From Paraperibacillus esterisolvens (GTDB lineage Bacteria; Bacillota; Bacilli; Bacillales; DSM-1321), in NCBI RefSeq assembly GCF_046237625.1, contig NZ_CP143545.1:3658001-3722000 (forward strand): a DNA stretch of 64,000 nt. Reading direction: 5' to 3'. The first letter of the stretch is position 1; each line of letters starts with the position of its first letter. The translations under genes and the position numbers were made by a program. Below, piece after piece: positions 50,270 through 59,589 of this stretch. The notes under the pieces were generated by a model, which worked only from the letters and a program-made list of their open reading frames with translations, was not told the origin of the DNA and searched no databases.

Positions 50270-52726
50270 TTACACCTTCGCACTTGCCGGATCCATATGC
50301 TCCTCTTCAAACTGGATGACAGGGACCGGCGGTGAATAATAATACCCCTGCGCTTCCTCACAGCCGAGCAGCCGCAGGAGTTCTACCTGGTCATTGGTCT
50401 CCACTCCTTCTGCAATGACCTTCAGATTCAGGCTCTTTGCGAGGAAGATTATGGCCGTGACCACTTCTTTACTGTTCTGGATGTTGTTGATAAACGAACG
50501 GTCAATCTTCAGGATATCTACATGAAGCTTATCAAGATAGCTGAGGGAGCTGTAGCCTGTACCAAAGTCATCGATGCTGATGACCAGTCCGTATTCCCGC
50601 AGCCTTTGGAGGGTGCAGTTCACTTCCTCCTCATTCTCCATCACAATCCGCTCCGTTATTTCCAGTTCAATCAGGCTGCCTTCAAGTTCATGGCTTTCAA
50701 GAGTTTCCATAATAAAAGCAAGAAAGCCTTCCTGAAGGATGCTGATCAGCGATACGTTGATGGACACCCGCTGCATGTTCTTATCCTGACTTCTCCATTC
50801 AGCAAGCAATTTACATACCTCCGTGAATACAAACCGTTCCAGTCTGACAATCAGACCGCTCTCCTCGGCGATAGGAATGAAGACAGCAGGCGGGATAAAG
50901 CCCTTTTCCTTATGATTCCAGCGGAGCAGCACCTCGGATCCAATCATCTCACCGCTGGCTGTGTTGTATTTGGGCTGAAAGTAAAGCATCAGATCTCCGT
51001 TCTGGATAGCGCCGGCCAGATCATTTTCTATGTCCAGCTTATCAATTTGTTTATCAGCCATTTCCTTTGTATAAAGCGAATAGCCGTTAGCTCCATTTTC
51101 CTTGGAATAATACATGGCTATGTCAGCAAATTTATATAATTCGTCGATGTCCCGTGTATCCTGAGGGAAGGACGCCACACCCATGCTGGCTGTCAGCAGG
51201 ACTTCGTAGCCGCCTATCACAAGCGGGGTGCGGAATGCATGGATCACGTCATCAGCCAGGGAATCCGTATATTCCGTTGTGATGATCAAATACTCATCAC
51301 CGCCAAGTCTCGCCGCCGTGCCCTTGTCACCTATCACTTCCCTCAGCTTGTTGCCGACTTCGATCAGCAGCTTGTCCCCAAAGGCATGGCCAAAGGTATC
51401 ATTGATCCGCTTGAAGCGGTCAAAGTCCATCAGCATGATATGGAAAGGAGTCTGTTTATCTGCTGTCTCAGACATGACCTTTTTAATCATCCTTCTGTTT
51501 GGCAGACTCGTCAGTTCATCATGGTAAGCCATGAACCTCACCTGGTTTTCCGCCCGCTTGACGTCCGTAATGTCCTTGACGATTCCGTAGGCACCGACAA
51601 TATTGTTTTCTACCACCGTTTTCACTGCGGTAATTCTGACGTCCTTTTTCAGGCCGTCCCTAAGCGAAATCTGGGCATCAATATGGGTCACATTTCCTTT
51701 AGAGACATCACTCAGGTAATTCCTGATTTTCTCTCCCCTGTCACCAGGGAAGAAATCCTGGATAACCGCGCCAATCAGCTTATCTGTCTTGATTCCGGTC
51801 AGCCTCTCTGCCTCTTTGTTCACATTCAGGATCTGCCCTTTAAGGTCCACTGAAAAAACAGCGTCAGGATTATGATTGAACATCGATCTGTATGACTCAA
51901 TATTTTTAACCAGGATCTTGTCGCCAAAAATATCGGGCACGAGTGTAAGCAGCACATTCGCCAGCATCACATAAATGAACGGAAACATCATTTCCGGAGA
52001 GAATGCAGATTTTTCCTCAAGCTCCAGAATGGAAACGATCACTATATAAGGAATACCCGACAAAGCAGTCCCAGCCGCCACACACCCAATATATTTCCAC
52101 TTATTCAGCAGCTGGTAATTATCTTCATTCGTAAACTGATTGAGAAAACGAAAAATGGAAAAAGATGTCCCAAGGATCAGGATAAAGGCCATGAAAATGA
52201 ACATGGGCTTTAAGTCCAGGGAGTCATAAAACAACACCAGGAAGCCTAATGTGTCTGCCCCCAGTATACTGATTGCAATAACCAGGCTTCCAAGAATGAA
52301 AAACCTGCCGTTGATCAGCCGGAACTGGGTCATTTTCAGCGCCACAAGGGATCCAATGAAGCAAAAGATGAAATTTGTAAAAGAATAGAGAGGAAAATTG
52401 GTGGTCGAAAAATTCAGGTCTATTGAATAAGAAATAAAAAAGTGGGTCAGCCAGAAGGTCACTGCCATCAGAAAAGCACCGCCGGCAAGAAGCTTAATGG
52501 AGGGATTCCCCTTCATCCTCCTGCTCATCTCCAGTCCCAGCACACAGCTTAATATCGAAAGGATCATCGTCATCAGCACAAACTTGTAATGAAACAATTC
52601 AAACGTGATCATAAAAACAGATAAGTCATTCATCAAGTGAAAAACACTCCTACTCCATAAAAATTCCTTATCGGATATATCGGCAGGAGATGGCCTGGTT
52701 TGAAGTGTTTGTAGGACTTTCCTCAC
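50270..52726 (-). CDS. Membrane PAS-GGDEF-EAL cyclic-di-GMP protein
   Basis: This protein of about 818 aa has an N-terminal block of about seven hydrophobic segments (residues 35-265). A PAS domain follows (about 275-395; FSVDLKGQILNVNKEAERLTG), then GGDEF (about 410-560; RLGGDEYLIITTE) and EAL (about 575-805). GGDEY is compatible with diguanylate cyclase activity, and no RxxD inhibitory site precedes it. The EAL signature reads GSEVLLRWN. DDFGTGYSSL, KIDRSFI and AEGVET are intact. GTG 52726 has a poor ribosome site. ATG 52633 (MNDLSVFMITFE), behind TAGGAGTG, may be the real start. Confidence 0.9.
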   Translation of the reverse strand: MRKVLQTLQTRPSPADISDKEFLWSRSVFHLMNDLSVFMITFELFHYKFVLMTMILSILSCVLGLEMSRRMKGNPSIKLLAGGAFLMAVTFWLTHFFISYSIDLNFSTTNFPLYSFTNFIFCFIGSLVALKMTQFRLINGRFFILGSLVIAISILGADTLGFLVLFYDSLDLKPMFIFMAFILILGTSFSIFRFLNQFTNEDNYQLLNKWKYIGCVAAGTALSGIPYIVIVSILELEEKSAFSPEMMFPFIYVMLANVLLTLVPDIFGDKILVKNIESYRSMFNHNPDAVFSVDLKGQILNVNKEAERLTGIKTDKLIGAVIQDFFPGDRGEKIRNYLSDVSKGNVTHIDAQISLRDGLKKDVRITAVKTVVENNIVGAYGIVKDITDVKRAENQVRFMAYHDELTSLPNRRMIKKVMSETADKQTPFHIMLMDFDRFKRINDTFGHAFGDKLLIEVGNKLREVIGDKGTAARLGGDEYLIITTEYTDSLADDVIHAFRTPLVIGGYEVLLTASMGVASFPQDTRDIDELYKFADIAMYYSKENGANGYSLYTKEMADKQIDKLDIENDLAGAIQNGDLMLYFQPKYNTASGEMIGSEVLLRWNHKEKGFIPPAVFIPIAEESGLIVRLERFVFTEVCKLLAEWRSQDKNMQRVSINVSLISILQEGFLAFIMETLESHELEGSLIELEITERIVMENEEEVNCTLQRLREYGLVISIDDFGTGYSSLSYLDKLHVDILKIDRSFINNIQNSKEVVTAIIFLAKSLNLKVIAEGVETNDQVELLRLLGCEEAQGYYYSPPVPVIQFEEEHMDPASAKV

Positions 52727-52747
52727 ATTTCCCTGGAGATCTTTTTG

Positions 52748-53098
52748 TTATAAAGGTGTCAATGCGGAAACATCGAGCTCCTCGCATTCTATTACAATGG
52801 CGGTCAGCCCGGTATCTGTTTTGGTCTCATGCCATTCGCCCGTCTCCCAGAAGGCTGCTTCGCCGCTTTGAAGCTTGAAATAGCCGCCTGCAGCGCCGCA
52901 GACCCAGCCTTCCCCGCTTACAATTAAAAGAAGCTGTGGACCGGCTGCCTGGTGATGGCCTACCAGCCCATTTGCATCTAAGTGCATGACCCCTATATGG
53001 GCGGCTTTTTCTGTCTTTGTAATGCGCGACAATACAAAATCAGAATTAAATTTGGTTATCTTCCTGCCTGTTTCTTTTTTAAATTGAAATAGTTTCAT
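52748..53098 (-). CDS. Cupin-domain protein
   Basis: This is a 116-aa single-domain cupin. Metal-binding-type residues are visible in GLVGHHQAAGPQLLLIVSGEGWV and a second motif GEAAFWETGEWHET. ATG 53098 is chosen because GGGAGGA lies 5 bases upstream. The longer frame from 53146 runs through the ribosome site. It could be a small sugar- or metabolite-binding or isomerising protein, and no function can be assigned. It is upstream of the GGDEF/EAL gene by 22 bases if the GTG start is used, and may be cotranscribed. Confidence 0.8.
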   Translation of the reverse strand: MKLFQFKKETGRKITKFNSDFVLSRITKTEKAAHIGVMHLDANGLVGHHQAAGPQLLLIVSGEGWVCGAAGGYFKLQSGEAAFWETGEWHETKTDTGLTAIVIECEELDVSALTPL

Positions 53099-53436
53099 AG
53101 CATCCTCCCAACAGCGGTTTTCTTCAAGCGCACCTGTGGAGTTCACTCGTCAGCACAAGCTTTTTAACCGTCTGATTAATATTTATAGTCCAAGTCTACA
53201 GCAAACTTGAGAACGACTGCTCTGCAAAGAATATCGCGCAAAAAAGCAGGGAAACCAACGCGGGGCTTCCCCATTATCAAACCTCACCTGCCCAATATTG
53301 TTCGAGTGAATATCCTATTGCATTAATTGACATTATAGCTTTTTTAATTGCTTCTCATTCTATTCCACCGGGGCCTTTTGTCGCTTTTGCCTGTCATAGC
53401 TCTGAGTTAATTTACGCTGCCCACCCAGGGACAGCT

Positions 53437-54093
53437 TTATTTAGCTTTTGTAAATGATTCTAAATCATTCCGGTGGCCAATCACTACCATGATATTATCC
53501 CGGGTGATTACCTGGTCAGCAGGCGGGGATACGATAATGTCTCCATCATCTACCACCGCGATAACCGTTATATTATACTCTGCCCGAATATCCAGTTCCC
53601 CAAGTTTTTTTCCATCCATACTTTGCGGCACTTTTACTTCTTCAATATGATAGTCACGGGAAAGTTCAATGTAATTGATGACATTTGGCGAAAGCAGCTG
53701 ATGGGCGACCCGTTCACCCATATCGCGATCCGGATAGATTACCCAGTCTGCACCCACTTTTTCCAGCACCTTACCATGATGGCGGTCCACAGCCTTGGCA
53801 ATCACTTTCTTGACTCCCTGCTCTTTCAATAGAAGCACAGTCAGAACACTTGACTGCATATCGCTGCCTATCGCCACAATTCCAACATCAAAATTTCTCA
53901 CTCCAATTGACTTCAATGATTCCTCTTCAGTCGTATCTGCGACAACTGCATGTGTTACTGACAGTTCTGCGTCTTCCACTCTTTCTTCATCCATATCAAT
54001 CCCGAGAACTTCCTGTCCTGCTTCATATAGACGCTTGGCCACACTGAGCCCAAAACGGCCCAATCCTATGACCGCATACATTTGGTCAGCCAT
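53437..54093 (-). CDS. ktrA: Ktr potassium channel regulatory subunit (TrkA-N/TrkA-C)
   Basis: This is a 218-aa cytoplasmic RCK protein. The Rossmann nucleotide site GLGRFGLSVAKRLYEAG (residues 8-24) binds ATP/ADP or NAD. The C-terminal RCK_C domain (about 135-215) is the known c-di-AMP-binding module of KtrA/KtrC (NVINYIELSRDYHIEEVKV). ATG 54093 lies 9 bases behind GGGGAT. It is encoded 24 bases downstream of the channel subunit, the reverse of the ktrA-ktrB order in B. subtilis, so the KtrA or KtrC identity is not certain. Confidence 0.88.
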   Translation of the reverse strand: MADQMYAVIGLGRFGLSVAKRLYEAGQEVLGIDMDEERVEDAELSVTHAVVADTTEEESLKSIGVRNFDVGIVAIGSDMQSSVLTVLLLKEQGVKKVIAKAVDRHHGKVLEKVGADWVIYPDRDMGERVAHQLLSPNVINYIELSRDYHIEEVKVPQSMDGKKLGELDIRAEYNITVIAVVDDGDIIVSPPADQVITRDNIMVVIGHRNDLESFTKAK

Positions 54094-54117
54094 AAAATTC
54101 ACATCCCCGCTATAGAA

Positions 54118-55464
54118 TTAACCAATCATGATTTTTCCTTTCGGGTGCCTGAAAGCTTCTTTAGAAGACCTTCTTCTCATCGTCAGCGAAAACGCCAAAG
54201 TCAAAGGACCCAGCCGGCCGGCAAACATCGTAAAAATGATAACCGCACGGCCGTAATCCGACAGATCAGGAGTAAGCCCCATGGACAGCCCGACCGTTCC
54301 GAATGCTGACACCGCTTCAAAAAAATACATGATGAAGTTGTGGCTCTCCCCTTCGGTGATGGTAAGAACCATCGTAATCATCATTACGAGGAAAATACCC
54401 AATATTGAAACGGTCAGTGCTTTAAGTATCGTTTCAACTACAATCCTCCGCCGAAAAAGCACCACATCTTCCTTCCCTTTTATCTGTGAGGCAATAGCAG
54501 CGATGAGAACAGCCAGGGTGGTAATTTTTATGCCTCCTGCAGTGGAACCGGGGCCTGCACCTACATACATTAGAAAAATGATTAGAAAAAGAGTGGACTG
54601 AGTCAGATCACCGATCGGGAGAGTATTTGCCCCTGCCGTCCTCGGTGTGACCGACTGAAACAGCGCTCCAAGAACCTTTCCTGTATGAGAGAGCGGCTCA
54701 AGAGTCTTTGGATTTCCATATTCAAACAAAAAGATAAGAATGGCAGCGCCTAGAGTCAGAATTAAACTCGCAGACAGCACAACTTTCGAGTGCAGCGACA
54801 GACGCTTGGTTTCACGAAATTCGTATAGTTCGTTCAAGACGATGAAACCCAGCCCGCCAAGTGTGATCGCAAGGCACACGGTCAGCACGACCACTGGATC
54901 ATCAACATAAGGAGTCAGGCTCCGGAATTCTCCATTCAGGTCAAATCCTGCATTATTAAAGTTTGAGATAGAATGGAAGATTCCCCAATAAACAGCTTTA
55001 CCTGCCGGCATATCAAACGAAAAGCGCAGCGCCAGAATTGCAGCACAGGAAAGCTCGATGACTGCCGTGAATATCAGCACTCTTCTTACAAGCCGGACAA
55101 TACCTTCAATGGAAACATTATTAAGGGCTTCCTGCAGAATCAGCCGGTCTTTTAGTGAAATTCTTTTGCCCAGGAGGAAAGCAAAAAAGGTTGCAAAGGT
55201 CATGAAGCCGAGCCCCCCGACCTGTATCAGCGAAAGGATTGTCAGCTCTCCGAAAGTTGTAAAGGTATCCGCTGTATCCACAACTACCAGCCCTGTTACA
55301 CATGTAGCAGATGTGGCCGTAAATAAAGCGTCCAGGAATGGAAGACCATTTCCATCTTCTGTTGAGATTGGGAGCGAAAGAAGAATTGCTCCAGCCATAA
55401 TTAAAACCGCAAACCCAAGCACCAGTATCTTTGGCGGATCAAAATAATTTCTTAAAAGTTTCAT
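54118..55464 (-). CDS. ktrB: Ktr/Trk-type potassium channel subunit
   Basis: This is a 448-aa membrane channel subunit of the SKT superfamily with four M1-P-M2 repeats. The selectivity-filter glycines are visible in TSATCVTGLVV, SNFNNAGFDL, VTPRTAGANT and SAFGTVGLSMG. ATG 55464 lies 5 bases behind AAGGGGA. The seven upstream residues of the open frame (MCAKGIC) lie over the ribosome site. It works with the RCK subunit encoded just downstream to take up potassium. No ydaO-type c-di-AMP riboswitch was found upstream. Confidence 0.92.
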   Translation of the reverse strand: MKLLRNYFDPPKILVLGFAVLIMAGAILLSLPISTEDGNGLPFLDALFTATSATCVTGLVVVDTADTFTTFGELTILSLIQVGGLGFMTFATFFAFLLGKRISLKDRLILQEALNNVSIEGIVRLVRRVLIFTAVIELSCAAILALRFSFDMPAGKAVYWGIFHSISNFNNAGFDLNGEFRSLTPYVDDPVVVLTVCLAITLGGLGFIVLNELYEFRETKRLSLHSKVVLSASLILTLGAAILIFLFEYGNPKTLEPLSHTGKVLGALFQSVTPRTAGANTLPIGDLTQSTLFLIIFLMYVGAGPGSTAGGIKITTLAVLIAAIASQIKGKEDVVLFRRRIVVETILKALTVSILGIFLVMMITMVLTITEGESHNFIMYFFEAVSAFGTVGLSMGLTPDLSDYGRAVIIFTMFAGRLGPLTLAFSLTMRRRSSKEAFRHPKGKIMIG

Positions 55465-55621
55465 ACATATCCCCTTAGCACACATTAATGGATTAATGAT
55501 TATGATGGGAATTTACCCGTATCTGATTAAATATATCCATAATGTGGCCAGGAAGATTTTTTGGCGGCGTTTCCTTTATGTATGCCTGCCTGCAGCATTA
55601 AGGTTCATGTCAGAGAAAATA

Positions 55622-55657
55622 ACAAAAATCCCGCTGTTATGACAGCGGGATTTTTGT
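55622..55657 (-). terminator. Terminator of ssuD
   Basis: AAAAATCCCGCTGT and ACAGCGGGATTTTT arms form a stem on both strands. Confidence 0.88.
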
Positions 55658-55658
55658 T

Positions 55659-56717
55659 TTATTTACGTTCGTCCAGCGGCAGGTGCGGGAAGACAAGCTC
55701 TGCGACTCTATATGCTTCCTCCAGGTGAGGGTAGCCGGAGAGAATGAAGGAATCTATGCCGATTTCCTGGTATTCTTTCAGGCGCTGTGCAACGGTGATC
55801 GGATCTCCGACAATGGCTGTGCCGGCACCTTCACGAACGAGGCCAAGGCCTGCCCAGAGGTTCGGGCTGACTTCCAGATTATCACGGCTGCCTCCATGGA
55901 GGGCGGCCATCCTTTTCTGGCCTTCTGATTCATGTCTGCTCTGCAGGCTTTGAGCCGCTTTGATCGCTTCATCATCCACATGGGAAATAAGATCCTCAGC
56001 GGCAGCCCAGGCTTCTTCTTCTGTTTCGCGTACAATGATATTAAGGCGGATTCCAAACTTCACTTTTCTGCCTTCTTTTTCGGCAAGAGCCCTTACCTTA
56101 TCAATCTTTTCCTTTACAAGATGCGGCGGCTCTCCCCAGGTGAGGTATACATCCGAATGACGCGCACCGATTTGCTGGGCGATTTCGGAAGATCCGCCGA
56201 AATAGATGGGCGGATAGGACTTCTGAACAGGAGGGAATTGATTTTTGGCACCCTGGATGTTCAGGTGTTTGCCTTCAAAGTTAACGGTTTCCCCGCTCAT
56301 TGTACGCTTCCACACTTCAAGGAATTCATCGGTGATTTCGTAGCGTCCGGTATGATCAAGATGCACTCCGTCACCGGCATGCTCTACCGCATTGCCTGTT
56401 ACGATATTGATTGCAAGCCTGCCATCTGAAAGCCGGTCAAAAGTGGAAGCCATCCTTGCTGCAAGGGTCGGAGACATGATACCAGGGCGGAGAGCAACTA
56501 AAAATTTCATATGTTTAGTTGAATTAATCAGGGACGCTGCCGTGATCCATGCATCCTCACAATTTCGGGATGTTGGGAGCAATGCACCATGATAACCAAG
56601 CGAATCCACAGCAACAGCAATCTGATTTAAATAACTACTTGTAATCTCCCTGGCGCCCTTAGAGGTGCCAAGATACCTCGAATCCCCTCCAGTAGGAAAA
56701 AACCACAACACTTCCAC
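55659..56717 (-). CDS. ssuD: FMNH2-dependent alkanesulfonate monooxygenase
   Basis: This is a 352-aa luciferase-like (LLM) flavin monooxygenase that releases sulfite from alkanesulfonates for use as a sulfur source. Family-typical blocks are WFFPTGGDSRYLGTSKG, TGNAVEHAGDG, YFGGSSEIAQQIGA and DSFILSGYPHLEEAYRVAE. The conserved active-site residues Cys (SRNCEDAW), His (AVEHAGDG) and Arg (LRPG) are present. No ssuABC transporter or flavin reductase genes are adjacent. It is a single gene with its own terminator. Confidence 0.93.
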   Translation of the reverse strand: MEVLWFFPTGGDSRYLGTSKGAREITSSYLNQIAVAVDSLGYHGALLPTSRNCEDAWITAASLINSTKHMKFLVALRPGIMSPTLAARMASTFDRLSDGRLAINIVTGNAVEHAGDGVHLDHTGRYEITDEFLEVWKRTMSGETVNFEGKHLNIQGAKNQFPPVQKSYPPIYFGGSSEIAQQIGARHSDVYLTWGEPPHLVKEKIDKVRALAEKEGRKVKFGIRLNIIVRETEEEAWAAAEDLISHVDDEAIKAAQSLQSRHESEGQKRMAALHGGSRDNLEVSPNLWAGLGLVREGAGTAIVGDPITVAQRLKEYQEIGIDSFILSGYPHLEEAYRVAELVFPHLPLDERK

Positions 56718-56919
56718 TTACCTTCACTCCTTTTATGTTAAAAGCCAGACGATGACCTTTTTCTTTCAAAATACTAATTAATCCTATTAATATACTATGC
56801 ATTAAATCCAAAAAAAACCACATATTTGCTTAAAAACTTAATTCCTAGTAAATGTATCGATTTATTAATATTAATAAGACAAGCAGATTTTGTCAATAAA
56901 AATCGAAAAATCAATTAAT

Positions 56920-57273
56920 TTAAAAGCCGGCATCCCCCAGCTTCTCTTGCTTCTTATTGCCGCTTTGCCTTTCCACCCTGCACACCCTGATGGTGTAAGC
57001 CTCATACCAGTCACTTTTGCCCTTTTCCTGGGCTGCCCTGTGGGCCGCATCTTCCTTCCAGTTTTTGATCGCCTCGAGCGAATCCCAATAGGAAATCGTT
57101 ATTCCAAGCCCTTTATCCCTCGCTCCTTCTAACCCTAAAAATCCCTTCTGCCTCGAGGCCCACTTTTCCATTTTTTCTGCCATTGCACCATAGCCTCTAT
57201 CTCCCTCTGTTCGTTTCGAGGTAAAAATGACTGCATAGTAAGGCGGCTCGGGCGTTTTCAATAATGAGTCCAT
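56920..57273 (-). CDS. Antibiotic biosynthesis monooxygenase (ABM)-fold protein
   Basis: This is a 117-aa dimeric ferredoxin-like fold protein with blocks YYAVIFTSKRTEGD, ASRQKGFLGLEGARD and ISYWDSLEAIKNWK. It resembles B. subtilis YqjZ. Catalysis is unproven, and heme-degrading relatives have other residues. ATG 57273 (MDSLLKTPEPPYY) is 7 bases behind GGAGGA. The longer frame to 57351 overlaps the acetyltransferase gene. It follows a GNAT gene as yqjZ follows yqjY in B. subtilis. Confidence 0.8.
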   Translation of the reverse strand: MDSLLKTPEPPYYAVIFTSKRTEGDRGYGAMAEKMEKWASRQKGFLGLEGARDKGLGITISYWDSLEAIKNWKEDAAHRAAQEKGKSDWYEAYTIRVCRVERQSGNKKQEKLGDAGF

Positions 57274-57304
57274 CCTGTTTTCCTCCATTACATCAAAATT
57301 TTCT

Positions 57305-57835
57305 TCAGCCTGGCCATTCACATTCAAGCGCGCTGTAAAGCAGTGAATCACGCCATCCTTCTTTCAGCCGCAGATGCTGCTGAATTCGTCCTTCCCTCAC
57401 CATGCCAAGCTTTTCAAGCACTCTTGCTGATGACACATTGTCCGGGGAGCATGTGGCACTGATCCGGTGCAGCTTCAGTTTCTCGAATCCAAATCCCATA
57501 ACGAGCCGGGACGCTTCGGCAGCCACTCCTTTTCCCCAATGATCCGGATGGATAATATAGCCTATTTCCCCTTCACTGTCAGGAAAGCTCTTTATACTCA
57601 ATTCCACGGCGCCGATAAGACTTGTAGTTTCTTTATGTATAATGGCAAAAACATACCGCTTCCTCGGTTGCTTCGCTGCATCCTCCAGTACCTCCCGAAG
57701 GTACTCCCTTGTATCCTGCTCTGTGTTCGGTCCCCACGGCTGGAATTGGCACACCCTCTCCTGTGAGGCGTAAGCGTGGACATGGGGCCAGTCGGTTTCC
57801 TTCATTTCACGGAGCAATAATCGTTCGCTGTGCAA
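57305..57835 (-). CDS. GNAT-family (RimJ/RimL-like) N-acetyltransferase
   Basis: This is a 176-aa acetyltransferase. The acetyl-CoA pyrophosphate loop is HPDHWGKGVAAEASRLV (Q/RxxGxG/A form). The family C-terminus NVSSARVLEKLGMVREGRIQQHL is present. The acceptor (ribosomal protein, amino sugar or amino acid) is unknown. It lies 31 bases upstream of the ABM-fold gene and is probably cotranscribed. Start ATG 57835. Confidence 0.85.
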   Translation of the reverse strand: MHSERLLLREMKETDWPHVHAYASQERVCQFQPWGPNTEQDTREYLREVLEDAAKQPRKRYVFAIIHKETTSLIGAVELSIKSFPDSEGEIGYIIHPDHWGKGVAAEASRLVMGFGFEKLKLHRISATCSPDNVSSARVLEKLGMVREGRIQQHLRLKEGWRDSLLYSALECEWPG

Positions 57836-57942
57836 AAAATTCCCCTCCTCCCTTACTCTCTCGTCTGCTCTTCTATTTCTAAATCCATATATTCTCTTCC
57901 ATGTCCAAAAATCCTTTAACCAACAATTTTAAAACTTTTATA

Positions 57943-57997
57943 TTGTCCACTTATTTATTGAAAATATGATATCATATGCTTTAACGACCGAACGGTA
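57943..57997 (+). promoter_or_regulatory. TetR gene promoter with operator-like palindromes
   Basis: TTGTCC (57943-57948), a 16-base spacer and TATGAT (57965-57970) form a promoter. ATATGATATCATAT (57965-57978) is a perfect palindrome over the -10. ACCGAACGGT (57988-57997) is a second dyad just downstream, of the ACCGnnCGGT form seen for some TetR proteins. A related ACCGAACGG occurs at 63621. Confidence 0.6.
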
Positions 57998-58014
57998 GGT
58001 AGGTGGGATATAAA

Positions 58015-58671
58015 ATGAGTAAATACACTGATTTGAAAAAAACTGCCCTGGCTCTCTTTTCTGAACATGGGTATGAAGGTACTTCATTGAACATGATTGC
58101 AGAGCAAACCGGAATTAGGAAATCTTCCATTTATGCTCATTTTAATAATAAGGACGAACTGTTCATGAGCCTTATTGAAGATATTTCAAATCATTATATG
58201 GATGTTATGCTCGACCATTTTAAGATTCTGGATAAAGAAAAAAGTCTATCTGTACAGGATAAGCTGCAGATTACCTTTAATGTCTATCTTGGTTCCGTAA
58301 AGAATGATCTTGTTATCTCAAGGTTCTGGAAAAGGTCCGTGGTCTTTCCTCCTCATCACCTAAAAGACCGGATAAAGGATACCCGTAATTCTCTTGCATT
58401 GAATTCTCTTATTTCAAAGGTAAATTCTTTGTTTATAGAAGGAATCTGTATTGGGGAAGTAAAAGACCAAGCGGTGTCCGACTTAACCAGGAGCTACTTC
58501 TGTCTTTTAGAAGGGGTCATCTTCTCTCTTTTATATAATGAAGAGGTAATGGATTTCCGCCTGCCGGACTCTATGTGGAAACACTTTTGGTCAGGTATAT
58601 CAGATATTGAAATGGAGAAGGAGATAAGTTATGAAAGATACAGAACGGTTAGCTTTGACCCTCTTAGATAA
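58015..58671 (+). CDS. TetR/AcrR-family transcriptional regulator
   Basis: This is a 218-aa regulator. The N-terminal helix-turn-helix (ALFSEHGYEGTSLNMIAEQTGIRKSSIYAHFNNKDELF, residues 12-49) is typical. The C-terminal ligand domain shows the TetR_C-like RFWKRSVVFPP and SYFCLLEGVIFSLLY. ATG 58015 lies behind TAGGTGGGA. The end overlaps the start of a PAS-STAS gene by 41 bases in a different frame, so they are tightly coupled. The target genes are unknown, and autoregulation through the upstream dyads is likely. Confidence 0.88.
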   Translation: MSKYTDLKKTALALFSEHGYEGTSLNMIAEQTGIRKSSIYAHFNNKDELFMSLIEDISNHYMDVMLDHFKILDKEKSLSVQDKLQITFNVYLGSVKNDLVISRFWKRSVVFPPHHLKDRIKDTRNSLALNSLISKVNSLFIEGICIGEVKDQAVSDLTRSYFCLLEGVIFSLLYNEEVMDFRLPDSMWKHFWSGISDIEMEKEISYERYRTVSFDPLR

Positions 58672-59371
58672 GATGAGCCATGCTATATTGGCAATCGATA
58701 CTGAATATAATATCTCCTACGTAAATAAAGAATGTGAAGATTTACTATCTATAAAAAAGGAAGATGCGATTGGCAGGAATATTTATGAATATTGGCCCGA
58801 TGCACCCGAGGATTACCGCCATGTGGAGAATACCCTAAAGCATAAAAAGGAATTCTCTCTTGATGCTGTGCCATTGGAATGGGGAAGCTACGATAAATAC
58901 CTTAAAGTCCAGACTCATTTAATGAAAGAAGACAACTTAGTGACTGGTGCCTTCGTTGAATTCACAGAGGTAACACAACACATTGAAACTCATAAGAAAA
59001 TGAGTTCCCGCATGCTAGAGATGGCTATAAGCCTCATACCCTTAAGTGATCACCTTGCTCTGCTTCCGCTTCAGCCTATTACAGAGGACATAGATTTTTC
59101 ATATATATTGGATGATTCTCTTACCGCTGTAACGAAATTGAGACCAAAAACACTGATTGTCGATTTATCCATGATTGAAGAGACAACTCCTATGTTCTTT
59201 GATATCATAACCAAGCTGCAGGAATCAATCAGATTGATAGGGATAGAAATGCTGGTCAGCGGAATCCGGCCGTCAATGGCCAAGGATTGGGTTCATTCAG
59301 GCGTCATGTTAAAAAACAGATGCTATTCAAGCTTAAAAGCTGCTTTAAAATCCAGAATGCAGGAAGTTTAA
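58631..59371 (+). CDS. PAS-STAS (RsbR-like) sensor protein
   Basis: This is a 246-aa soluble protein. An N-terminal PAS domain (about 10-118; AILAIDTEYNISYVNKECEDLL) is followed by a short helix and a STAS domain (about 125-240). The STAS blocks ALLPLQPITEDID, TLIVDLSMIEETT and MLVSGIRPSMAKDWV match the C-terminal half of RsbR stressosome proteins. The gene lies in an operon with TetR and overlaps it. It may sense a ligand or redox state through PAS. No partner kinase (RsbT) or RsbS is encoded nearby. Confidence 0.82.
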   Translation: MKDTERLALTLLDKMSHAILAIDTEYNISYVNKECEDLLSIKKEDAIGRNIYEYWPDAPEDYRHVENTLKHKKEFSLDAVPLEWGSYDKYLKVQTHLMKEDNLVTGAFVEFTEVTQHIETHKKMSSRMLEMAISLIPLSDHLALLPLQPITEDIDFSYILDDSLTAVTKLRPKTLIVDLSMIEETTPMFFDIITKLQESIRLIGIEMLVSGIRPSMAKDWVHSGVMLKNRCYSSLKAALKSRMQEV

Positions 59372-59412
59372 ATAAGACCAGTCCCTTTAATGGAGGGACT
59401 GGTCTTATTTTG
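59371..59412 (+). terminator. Terminator of the TetR/PAS-STAS operon
   Basis: AATAAGACCAGTCCC and GGGACTGGTCTTATT arms form a 15-bp stem. Confidence 0.92.
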
Positions 59413-59589
59413 CTTTCTCCTCTTCTTTTCTTGCGGCCAGATAAGACAGTTATTGCTATTAAAATTGATTCGCCTGCTGGAAGTCAACCCTAATCGGAAC
59501 CAGCTTCTTCCCCTTGTGAGGGAAAGTTCCACCCGGAAGAAGAACCGGTAAGATTATTATGATTACACTGAAAACAGACAGTCCTGACT

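Noticed and set aside
55465..55660. A ydaO-type c-di-AMP riboswitch upstream of the Ktr genes
   Set aside because: None of the conserved aptamer segments could be found in this interval.
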